From DHVE2 group archaeon (GTDB lineage Archaea > Thermoplasmatota > Thermoplasmata > Thermoplasmatales > Aciduliprofundaceae), in assembly GCA_027014065.1 (NCBI GenBank), contig JALWEL010000056.1, forward strand, positions 1-14,412: a stretch of 14,412 nt of DNA, in the 5' to 3' direction. The notes below the pieces were generated by a model. It searched no databases. It saw nothing but the letters and a program-made list of their open reading frames with translations, and had not been told where the DNA came from. Shown in pieces: positions 7,252-12,956 of this stretch (its first letter is position 1; every line of letters begins with the position of its first letter). The translations under genes were made by a program, and so were the position numbers.

Positions 7252-7670
7252 CTTTTCTTCCTCCTGCTGTACTTCACGTACTCATAGCCTATGAAGTGAA
7301 CCAGCAAGGCCACTAAAATCCATGCTATGATGACCGAGTAAACATTGTAAAGCCCCAAGAGAAGGCCTTCGGAGCCCAAAGTGAGAACTAAAATAAGCGA
7401 GCCATAAGTTTTGCATCCGAACAGGGGAAATATGCGCTTCCACTTCATCTTCACTGAAACGTATCCTAAAATGGTGTAAACAAGAAGAAAAAGAAAAACT
7501 GAATCGCTCATTTTTATTGTTCCAAGCATGACTATGAAGCTAAGGGTATTGGTGTAAACGCTGGACCATGACACGTAGTACTTTTCAACAACAATACCGA
7601 TGTAAATGACCAGTAGGGCACTTAAAATCGTCGCAAGCTGCGGGCTTATGATCGTGTCCATCTCAATCAT
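7233..7670 (-). CDS. Unrecognised small multi-pass membrane protein
   Basis: 145 residues that I do not recognise. Hydrophobic stretches at about 10-28, 40-55, 57-72, 90-107 and 109-128 suggest five membrane helices. A strongly basic C-terminal tail follows (YSRRKKRWSAKR), which by the positive-inside rule should be cytosolic. A short loop with KMKWKR sits between helices 3 and 4. A single Cys is present and no catalytic motif is seen. It lies 12 bp after mptE and overlaps UPF0248, so it belongs to the DUF373-mptE operon. ATG 7670 is taken as start; ATG 7661 is an alternative, and neither has a clear ribosome site. It could be an operon-specific partner of the DUF373 membrane protein, but that is only adjacency. 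Confidence 0.7.
   Translation of the reverse strand: MIEMDTIISPQLATILSALLVIYIGIVVEKYYVSWSSVYTNTLSFIVMLGTIKMSDSVFLFLLVYTILGYVSVKMKWKRIFPLFGCKTYGSLILVLTLGSEGLLLGLYNVYSVIIAWILVALLVHFIGYEYVKYSRRKKRWSAKR
7257..7265 (-). promoter_or_regulatory. Shine-Dalgarno for UPF0248
   Basis: The minus strand reads AGGAGGAAG five bases before ATG 7251, inside the 3' end of the upstream membrane-protein gene. This indicates translation from a polycistronic mRNA. Confidence 0.65.
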
Positions 7671-7682
7671 CCATGCAAATAC

Positions 7683-8336
7683 TCATTTTAAACTTTCCCA
7701 GACTATGTTCGCCCCTGCACCCTCCAAATATTCGATTAGATACTTTGCCCATCTCAATTTTTTTCTTTTTCTCTCCATGTCTTTGCCCTCTTTGAACCGC
7801 GGAGCTGAGAAGTCGAAGCCCAAAAGATGAATCTTCGCGCCGAAATGCGCCGCTAAAAAAACACCCCTATCTCCATCTGTGAACCCGCCAAAGTTGTAAA
7901 CGTTCCACACCGGTTCAATTTGGGTTGTCCCAAAAACACGGGAAAATTCTCTAACTCTGGGAAGAAGATGGATATTGTCCCCATGCGCGTGGACACCGAA
8001 TACCCCTTCGATTTCTTTCATTTTTTCCACATCCCCATCCAAATCTGTCATAACAATCGAAGGCGAGATTCCATATTGCTCCAGAACTATCGAAGCTTCG
8101 TCAGCCGCAATCACCGGAAAATCGGAGTTAATTGATTCTATTTCTTTCTCGAGCTTCGGGGAGAAGCCAACCACATACACCTCTTTCCCGATTATTTTTT
8201 TTATCTCCTCCTCTCTTATGAACGATTCTCCAATAAGCTCCGAGAGCATGTTCCTCGCTTCTACTTCTCTATCCCGAGAAAAAGAGAAATCCTGCTCAAT
8301 TTTCCTGTATATTTTCTCCCACTGGTTCCACTTCAT
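7683..8336 (-). CDS. mptE: 6-hydroxymethyl-7,8-dihydropterin pyrophosphokinase, MptE type
   Basis: 217 residues, DUF115 family. Landmarks: AADEAS at 77-82, MTDLDGD at 96-102, HAHGDN at 116-121, GTTQ at 136-139, NFGGFTDGDR at 148-157 and GFDFS at 173-177. The family enzyme transfers pyrophosphate from ATP to 6-hydroxymethyl-7,8-dihydropterin, a step toward methanopterin or folate-type C1 carriers, and is not homologous to bacterial FolK. No methanogen genes are visible here, so the product probably serves another pterin. I chose ATG 8336, which has GGAG eight bases upstream; an in-frame GTG at 8345 is the other option. It overlaps the end of the DUF373 gene by about 41 bp, implying coupled translation. 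Confidence 0.88.
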   Translation of the reverse strand: MKWNQWEKIYRKIEQDFSFSRDREVEARNMLSELIGESFIREEEIKKIIGKEVYVVGFSPKLEKEIESINSDFPVIAADEASIVLEQYGISPSIVMTDLDGDVEKMKEIEGVFGVHAHGDNIHLLPRVREFSRVFGTTQIEPVWNVYNFGGFTDGDRGVFLAAHFGAKIHLLGFDFSAPRFKEGKDMERKRKKLRWAKYLIEYLEGAGANIVWESLK

Positions 8337-9432
8337 CTTCAACACTCCTGAGCCTGCGGTGCAAAAAGGTGGCGATGAACGCTATTAGCACTCCGCTGGC
8401 AACCATTATTAAGATGGGTACTATGGATGTGGAGCTGATGGCATTCATCAGGAGGAGAATGTAATCGAGCAACGCATAGATTATTATCCCCAAAGAAAGA
8501 GTGGTTAAAAATCCGATCCAGAATTTTTTGTTGTAATCCCCGCGATGAATCCATATATCAAAGGTCTTGCCGCCTTCTCGCACGAGCACCGCGAACACGA
8601 ACCACAGCACGAAGGTGTGAATGAACAGTATGCTCTGGGTGATTATATTGGTTGAGCTCTGTGCCTCTATGTATCCGAAATTTATGCCCGCCAAAAGAAT
8701 TATCAACGCGATTATATCCGCAAAAATGGTAATCTTCGCCTCTATCATCGCCTCCTTAGAGTAGGTTATTAATTTCTTCACTTTGCCGCCCACGTTGTAA
8801 GCCCTTTCCAAGAAGTACAATCCGAGTGTGAGAGTTATTATTGTTAGCGCAAATGTCCCAGGGTCTATGAGGTTCCAAGTAGGGTCGATTATCCTTACAT
8901 ATAGAATGATGAGAGAAGCGATTGCGTACGCCAAGAAGATTAGCGCGATTGGCATTAAAATGCGACGCATCATCTTCTTGTCCTTCATGGCCTTTACAAT
9001 TATGTAGTAAGTGCTCTCTATGCTCTTAGATTGCCTCACTATTACACGGCGAAGGTGCTTTATTGGCCTCTTGGACGTTATTATAGGAATTATGAACTCG
9101 TCCTCGCTCCCGTCGCTGACGAATATCACATCATCAGGATCAACTTCCTTAAGAACCTCATCCAACTGCTTTGCGATTATCTCGTCGCTTTTTATACCTA
9201 CGTTCTCATGGCCAGTTAATATGGCAACCTCAACATCCTTTCCATCCTTGCGGAGATTGTCGAATGTGGATATTGCGGCAAAAATTGCATTGGCGTCGGA
9301 ATCCTCCGGATCAGCAAGGGCAAGAGAATTTGCGGCCTTCAAACACTCCTCTCTGCCGATCACGGGACCCCGTACTCCCGCTTTCCTCCCCAGATCATCG
9401 TCCCGGTCCACAGTGAGTATGAGTGTTTTCAC
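8296..9432 (-). CDS. DUF373 family membrane protein
   Basis: 378 residues. The soluble N-terminal half (1-150) opens LILTVDRDDDLG and contains VRGPVIGREE at 20-29, DPEDSDANAI at 41-50, ILTGHENVG at 71-79 and FVSDGSEDE at 104-112; these Asp/Glu-rich motifs define DUF373. Membrane helices follow at about 158-179, 191-208, 233-251, 263-284, 303-328 and 335-357, and the acidic tail overlaps mptE. The aspartate-rich N-terminal half could bind metal or nucleotide, but function is unknown; the family is essentially archaeal. The start is GTG 9432, with a TATA box at leaderless distance. First gene of the DUF373-mptE-membrane-UPF0248 operon. Confidence 0.88.
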   Translation of the reverse strand: MKTLILTVDRDDDLGRKAGVRGPVIGREECLKAANSLALADPEDSDANAIFAAISTFDNLRKDGKDVEVAILTGHENVGIKSDEIIAKQLDEVLKEVDPDDVIFVSDGSEDEFIIPIITSKRPIKHLRRVIVRQSKSIESTYYIIVKAMKDKKMMRRILMPIALIFLAYAIASLIILYVRIIDPTWNLIDPGTFALTIITLTLGLYFLERAYNVGGKVKKLITYSKEAMIEAKITIFADIIALIILLAGINFGYIEAQSSTNIITQSILFIHTFVLWFVFAVLVREGGKTFDIWIHRGDYNKKFWIGFLTTLSLGIIIYALLDYILLLMNAISSTSIVPILIMVASGVLIAFIATFLHRRLRSVEDEVEPVGENIQEN

Positions 9433-9450
9433 ACAACGTTATAACTATCA

Positions 9451-9460
9451 ATTTATATTA
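9451..9460 (-). promoter_or_regulatory. TATA box of the DUF373-mptE operon, overlapping the serS stop
   Basis: The minus strand reads TAATATAAAT, centred about 23 bp upstream of GTG 9432. Its first three bases are part of the serS stop codon TAA (9460-9458). The spacing fits a leaderless GTG-start mRNA, and no Shine-Dalgarno sequence is seen. Confidence 0.5.
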
Positions 9461-10792
9461 AGGTTTTTGAGACCCGAAGGGTATGTAATCGAATCCAGCA
9501 TACGGAACCAAAGCCTTGGGAATTCGTATTCCCTTATCTTCCTGAAAGTTTTCCATTATCGCCACCATAATCCGCGTTGTTGCTAAAGCAGTACTATTGA
9601 GGGTGTGAGCGAATACCTTTTCTCCCTTCCTGCGAATGCGAATCTTCAACCGCCGAGATTGATACTCTAAGCAATTGGAGCACGAGACCACCTCACGGAA
9701 TTTCTGCTGTGCCTGCATCCACACCTCGATATCGTACTTCTTCGCGGCCACGGCGCCAAGCTCTCCGGAGCATATGTTTATTACTCTATATGGGAGTTCC
9801 AAATCCCTAAGAATCTCCTCCGCATTGGATATCAATTCCCCCATGTATTTTTCCGAATCTTCCGGAGGAGAGAAAACAACCTGCTCCACCTTGTAGAAAT
9901 TGTGCACTCTGAATATGCCCTTGGTGTCCTTCCCGTGTGCACCCGCTTCTTTGCGAAAGCAGGGCGAAATACCAACGTATTTCTTGGGTAGTTCATTCTC
10001 TTCTAAAATTTCGTTCATATGCATGGCAACTAAGGGATGCTCAGCCGTGGCGATGAGGTACAGATCCTCGTTTTCTATTTTGTAAATCATCTCCTCGAAT
10101 GCGGAGAAATCGGTGACGCCCTCCATTGCGGCCCGACGAATCATGAGTGGTGGGGAAACGGGTGTGAAACCCTTCCCCACAATCTTGTCCATTGCAAATC
10201 TTATCAACGAGAGTTCCAAAAGAACCAACTGATTTTTGAGATAATAAAATCTAGCTCCGGCAATTTTGCCCGCGCGCTCGATGTCCGCCAAATCGTATTT
10301 TTCCAATAGATCTACGTGGCTAATCGGCCTCTTCTCTATGAGCTGATAATCCATCCCGTTGGACAATTTTTTGAATTCTTCCAGAGATTCCTCCATCACT
10401 TTGGCGGTGCCCCATGTCCTGAGAACTGGCGATTCCTCTTCGTTCTCGCAAATGGGCGCATCATCGGTGAGGATATTCGGCAAACGCATGAGGAGATAAT
10501 CCCTTCTTGCGCGGTACTTTTCAACCTCTCCTTCCAATTCTTTAATCTTTGAGTTTATTTCCCTCATTTCTTCTTTGAGTGAGGATACATCTTCCCCACT
10601 TTTTATCATCTTCCCAATCTCCACGCTTTTCTTATTTCTCTCGTGTCTTAGCCTCTCAATTTCTTTTAGAGCAGAACGCCATTTGGCGTCGTAATCCAAT
10701 ATTTCATCCACAATCTCGGTGCTTTCGAATCTCTTGCGGAGATATTCCCTCACAACATCTGGATTCTCGCGGATGAGCTTTATATCGAGCAT
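9458..10792 (-). CDS. serS: Seryl-tRNA synthetase (bacterial-type class II)
   Basis: 444 residues. An N-terminal antiparallel coiled coil spans ~33-104 (the tRNA-binding arm), followed by a class II catalytic core. TAEHPL at 249-254 is the serine-pocket motif. Motif 2 lies near PCFRKEAG at 277-284 and is followed by GKDTKGIFRVHNF. Motif 3 lies at HTLNSTALATTR (396-407), with its arginine at 407. It charges tRNA(Ser) and forms the Ser-tRNA used for other purposes. This is the common SerRS, not the divergent methanogen-type enzyme with an extra zinc site, although a CSNC pair occurs at 371-374. The gene is divergent from prs. Its ATG lies about 26 bp from a good TATA box, so it is probably leaderless. 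Confidence 0.96.
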   Translation of the reverse strand: MLDIKLIRENPDVVREYLRKRFESTEIVDEILDYDAKWRSALKEIERLRHERNKKSVEIGKMIKSGEDVSSLKEEMREINSKIKELEGEVEKYRARRDYLLMRLPNILTDDAPICENEEESPVLRTWGTAKVMEESLEEFKKLSNGMDYQLIEKRPISHVDLLEKYDLADIERAGKIAGARFYYLKNQLVLLELSLIRFAMDKIVGKGFTPVSPPLMIRRAAMEGVTDFSAFEEMIYKIENEDLYLIATAEHPLVAMHMNEILEENELPKKYVGISPCFRKEAGAHGKDTKGIFRVHNFYKVEQVVFSPPEDSEKYMGELISNAEEILRDLELPYRVINICSGELGAVAAKKYDIEVWMQAQQKFREVVSCSNCLEYQSRRLKIRIRRKGEKVFAHTLNSTALATTRIMVAIMENFQEDKGIRIPKALVPYAGFDYIPFGSQKP

Positions 10793-10812
10793 GTTTGGAG
10801 AATTATACCCAT

Positions 10813-10822
10813 GGATATAAAG
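10813..10822 (-). promoter_or_regulatory. TATA box of serS
   Basis: The minus strand reads CTTTATATCC, close to the archaeal TATA consensus, centred about 26 bp upstream of ATG 10792. No ribosome site lies between, so a leaderless transcript is likely. Confidence 0.6.
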
Positions 10823-10890
10823 ATATGTATGACACGGAAATATCCAATGAGTGGAACTTCACCAGGAATATTTCGGATGGGAAAATGAAA

Positions 10891-10899
10891 AAATTTTTA
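10891..10899 (+). promoter_or_regulatory. TATA-like box of prs
   Basis: AAATTTTTA is centred about 26 bp upstream of ATG 10921. It is a weaker match than the serS box. No Shine-Dalgarno sequence is present, so a leaderless mRNA is likely. Confidence 0.45.
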
Positions 10900-10920
10900 C
10901 CATCTTCGCCATGACCACAT

Positions 10921-11790
10921 ATGAAAGTTGTGGCGGGCAGTGCATCACCTAAACTTGGGAGAAGAGTGGCTGAAATCCTTGGGGTAGATTTTGTGGAGCC
11001 TGAATTCACCACTTTTCCTGACGGAGAACTAAGGGTTCAGATTCCTGAATTCCACGACGATCTCGCAGTCCTAATACAAACCACCTATCCAAACGATAAA
11101 ATAATCGAGCTGTTCCTGCTCCAAGACGCCCTGAGAGAGATGGGAGTTAAGAAAATAATAACCGTAGTGCCGTACTTCGGGTACTCTCGCCAAGATAAGA
11201 TTTTCAATCCCGGTGAGGCAATAAGCGCCCGGGCCATGGCAAAGCACATCGAATTGGAAAGCGACGCGTTTATCGGAATTGACCTGCACGCGGATTCAAT
11301 ACTCTCGTGGTTCTCCATACCAACCATGCACAAGCATGCCACCAAACCCATCGCGGAATGGCTGAAAGAGAGGAAAGTCGATATGGTGATCTCTCCCGAC
11401 AAGGGCGGATTTAAGAGGGCAATGTACGTAGCCGATGCAACGGGTGTAGAATTCGATTACTTAGAAAAAACTAGGTTGAGTGGAACGGAAGTGGTTATTA
11501 AACCAAAGAACTTGGACGCAAATGGTAGAAGAATAGCCATAGTGGATGATATAATTTCCACAGGTGGAACAATTGCTCGAGCAGCTGAGCAGCTTCGGGC
11601 TCAGGGCGCGGAAAAGATTTACGCGGTGTGCACCCACGGGCTGTTCATAGGTAAGGCAATGGAGAACATGAAGAAGGTAGACGAATTCGCCGCCACGGAC
11701 ACAATAGAGAGCGAAAACAGCAGGATAAGCGTGGCAGGGGTGTTCGCAAAAGCTATCGATGAGATGAAAACGAAAATTTTAAAATCATGA
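10921..11790 (+). CDS. prs: Ribose-phosphate pyrophosphokinase (PRPP synthase)
   Basis: 289 residues, the short archaeal form. It makes PRPP from ribose 5-phosphate and ATP for purine, pyrimidine, His and Trp synthesis. Landmarks: FPDGE at 32-36, PYFGYSRQDK at 84-93 (ATP loop), DLHAD at 121-125, EKTR at 182-185 (catalytic flexible loop), and the PRPP-binding loop VDDIISTGGT at 208-217. The two phosphoribosyltransferase-fold halves are both complete. The start codon is the first ATG after the TATA-like box. The gene is divergent from serS and 20 bp upstream of the tRNA gene, with which it may share a transcript. Cytosolic. Confidence 0.96.
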   Translation: MKVVAGSASPKLGRRVAEILGVDFVEPEFTTFPDGELRVQIPEFHDDLAVLIQTTYPNDKIIELFLLQDALREMGVKKIITVVPYFGYSRQDKIFNPGEAISARAMAKHIELESDAFIGIDLHADSILSWFSIPTMHKHATKPIAEWLKERKVDMVISPDKGGFKRAMYVADATGVEFDYLEKTRLSGTEVVIKPKNLDANGRRIAIVDDIISTGGTIARAAEQLRAQGAEKIYAVCTHGLFIGKAMENMKKVDEFAATDTIESENSRISVAGVFAKAIDEMKTKILKS

Positions 11791-11810
11791 TCCCTTTACT
11801 CTCCTTTGCT

Positions 11811-11931
11811 GGGGCTGTAGCTTAGCCAGGTTAGAGCGCCCGGCTCATAAAGCCCCTTTGGAAAAGGTGCTTTACCACCAAAGAGGGCTGGAGAAACCGG
11901 GCGGTCGCAGGTTCGAATCCTGCCAGCCCCA
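11811..11931 (+). tRNA. tRNA(CAU) with intron, probably elongator Met
   Basis: All arms can be drawn. The acceptor GGGGCTG pairs fully with CAGCCCC (11924-11930), followed by discriminator A at 11931. The D stem is GCTT/GAGC, with loop GG at 11829-11830. The anticodon stem CCCGG (11839-11843) pairs with CCGGG (11897-11901). The T stem GCAGG/CCTGC encloses TTCGAAT. The anticodon CAT sits at 11846-11848. The loop is split after A37 by a 46-nt intron, the commonest archaeal position and a frequent one in elongator Met genes. Anticodon-stem pairs 29-31 are not the GGG/CCC of an initiator, so initiator Met is excluded. tRNA(Ile2), whose C34 becomes agmatidine, remains possible. CCA is not encoded. 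Confidence 0.93.
11850..11895 (+). other. tRNA intron with bulge-helix-bulge splice structure
   Basis: Removal restores a seven-base CTCATAA loop. Five-prime bulge TAA (11848-11850) and three-prime bulge AAA (11894-11896) flank a central helix between CTCA (11844-11847) and GGAG (11890-11893); its first three pairs are Watson-Crick and the last is A-G. The intron continues in a long hairpin: AGCCC (11851-11855) with GGGCT (11885-11889), then CTTTGG (11856-11861) with CCAAAG (11878-11883) after a single bulged A. Cutting two bases into each bulge gives the 37/38 junction, as expected for the archaeal splicing endonuclease. Confidence 0.85.
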
Positions 11932-11933
11932 CT

Positions 11934-11948
11934 ACCCTTCGGGTTTTT
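11934..11948 (+). terminator. Short hairpin with T-run after the tRNA
   Basis: ACCC and GGGT pair around a TTC loop (11934-11944) and run into five T (11944-11948), three bases after the tRNA end. Archaeal termination mainly needs the T-run, so this is a likely end of the prs-tRNA transcript. The stem is only four pairs long. Confidence 0.5.
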
Positions 11949-12000
11949 AAATAGTTGCTTACTCCAAGAAATGAATTGCATAAATAAGAGCAGGAAAAAT

Positions 12001-12291
12001 TCACTTTGCTAGGGTGAATAGCTCGTGATCATCACCCACATCGAAAAGTCCGAGACGCGCGCCGGCGTCGAGCCAGGCATGGGCGTAATAGACGGCGCCC
12101 AAAGCGCGAACGTAATCTCCCTTCTCCCGGAAATATTCTGCGTCGCTTCTGTAATTCTTCGCCATGTCCAAAAAATCCTCAGCGATCTTTCTCAGATGTG
12201 AATTCTTAGCCACTGCGATCTTCACCTTATCCATAGCTCTATCTGTAACGCTGAAGTAATGGTCCAAAATCTCATCGCTCACTTCCCGCAT
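12001..12291 (-). CDS. DUF357 family protein
   Basis: 96 residues, the usual size for this archaeal family. It is almost entirely helical: an N-terminal helix with ILDHYFSVTDRAMDKV, a middle helix with AEDFLDMAKNYRSDAEYF, and the conserved KGDYVRALGAVYYAHAWLDAG (split here by no gaps) ending in LGLFDV. The alternating pattern suggests a small helical bundle that could mediate protein contacts. Function is unknown. The start ATG 12291 lies about 25 bp from an AT-rich box in the 30-bp gap after the YiiX-like gene, which gives the gene its own leaderless promoter. No operon partner is evident on its downstream side. Confidence 0.82.
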   Translation of the reverse strand: MREVSDEILDHYFSVTDRAMDKVKIAVAKNSHLRKIAEDFLDMAKNYRSDAEYFREKGDYVRALGAVYYAHAWLDAGARLGLFDVGDDHELFTLAK

Positions 12292-12310
12292 GTGCGGTAA
12301 AAGGAGAGAA

Positions 12311-12320
12311 AAAATAAAAA
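12311..12320 (-). promoter_or_regulatory. TATA-like box of the DUF357 gene
   Basis: The minus strand reads TTTTTATTTT, centred about 25 bp upstream of ATG 12291, between that start and the stop of the upstream gene. No ribosome site is seen. Confidence 0.4.
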
Positions 12321-12321
12321 C

Positions 12322-12915
12322 TTACGCCTCCTGCACACTCACCACTATCACGTGTGAGCTATCGTATATTTCCTGTGGAGCCACGCCCCAGAGGTATTTC
12401 CACGAGAATCCGGGATGCGAATCGAGGTCTATGCCCTGAACATAGAATCCTGCCCATACCAATTCTGAGCAATAAAATTCCCCATTATTCACCTCTTTGA
12501 ATATCCACCAGAAGTCGAAGCCATCGCCCACCTTCCCTTCTATCCATTCCAGTGCCTTCTCAACTATATATTCGCTGACGTTCACCCTTCCTATGGCTAT
12601 CTCATCATACCTGTTAAGCGTTTCTAATTTGGAGTACTGCACGCCGTACTTCGGTAGATACGGGGGAGCGCCAGATTCTATAATCCATCCCTGTCCGTTA
12701 TCATCGTAGCCCACAAATATGGCCACGTGCGTCCAGTGCCCGGGAATGAAGAGATCAAAAGTGGAATCGTAGCAAAATATGATATCACCGGGCTTCAGCA
12801 TGGAGAAATCGAAGTTCGCATGATCGTTTCCGGAAGGGAATGCACTCGCGAAATTGGCCACTATGGGCACACTCAAGAGGAGAACCAGCAATGCAACCAC
12901 AGCTCTCCGGAGCAT
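12322..12915 (-). CDS. Secreted permuted NlpC/P60-like (YiiX/YebB-type) protein
   Basis: 197 residues. Residues 1-25 form a signal peptide: MLRR, a long hydrophobic core, and ASA before F26. The mature part has the circularly permuted papain-like order: LKPGDIIFCYD at 40-50, the His of WTHVAIFVG at H63, IIESG at 78-82 (likely polar third residue), then the Cys of EFYCSELVW at C149. This His-before-Cys order and the GDII start identify the YiiX/YebB/YaeF group, predicted thiol amidases or acyl-transferring enzymes. The substrate in an archaeon without murein is unknown; lipid or peptide amide bonds are candidates. Start ATG 12915 has GAGGTG at 12921-12926 as ribosome site. It lies 41 bp after the HerA-like gene on the same strand. 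Confidence 0.83.
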   Translation of the reverse strand: MLRRAVVALLVLLLSVPIVANFASAFPSGNDHANFDFSMLKPGDIIFCYDSTFDLFIPGHWTHVAIFVGYDDNGQGWIIESGAPPYLPKYGVQYSKLETLNRYDEIAIGRVNVSEYIVEKALEWIEGKVGDGFDFWWIFKEVNNGEFYCSELVWAGFYVQGIDLDSHPGFSWKYLWGVAPQEIYDSSHVIVVSVQEA

Positions 12916-12945
12916 TCAAACACCTCAAAAGGATAATCGCAAAAT

Positions 12946-12955
12946 AATATTTAAA
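12946..12955 (-). promoter_or_regulatory. TATA-like box of the YiiX-like gene
   Basis: The minus strand reads TTTAAATATT just after the HerA-like stop. At 26 bp, initiation would fall near 12924, close to or inside the GAGGTG ribosome site (12921-12926). The gene may therefore be read mainly from upstream, with this box secondary. Confidence 0.35.
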
Positions 12956-12956
12956 C

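Noticed and set aside
8343..8345. GTG start for mptE
   Set aside because: It lies directly after GGAG with no spacing, while ATG 8336 has proper spacing and matches where family members begin.
9011..9586. Open frame of 191 codons on the plus strand opposite DUF373 and the end of serS
   Set aside because: It is Ser/Thr/Pro/Arg-rich shadow sequence across two real antisense genes and their promoter, with no recognisable motif.
10793..10920. Possible small RNA or regulatory repeat in the serS-prs gap
   Set aside because: The gap holds two TATA-like boxes in opposite directions; the loosely similar AATATCC/AATATTTC stretches are too short and AT-rich to call a repeat.
11796..11981. Minus-strand open frame of 61 codons over the tRNA
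   Set aside because: The peptide GRIRTCDRPV is the familiar artefact of translating the complement of a tRNA T-arm and anticodon stem.
11932..12000. Possible extra RNA gene between the tRNA and DUF357
   Set aside because: Beyond the short T-tailed hairpin there is only AT-rich sequence, with no second tRNA-like or C/D-box structure that I could draw.
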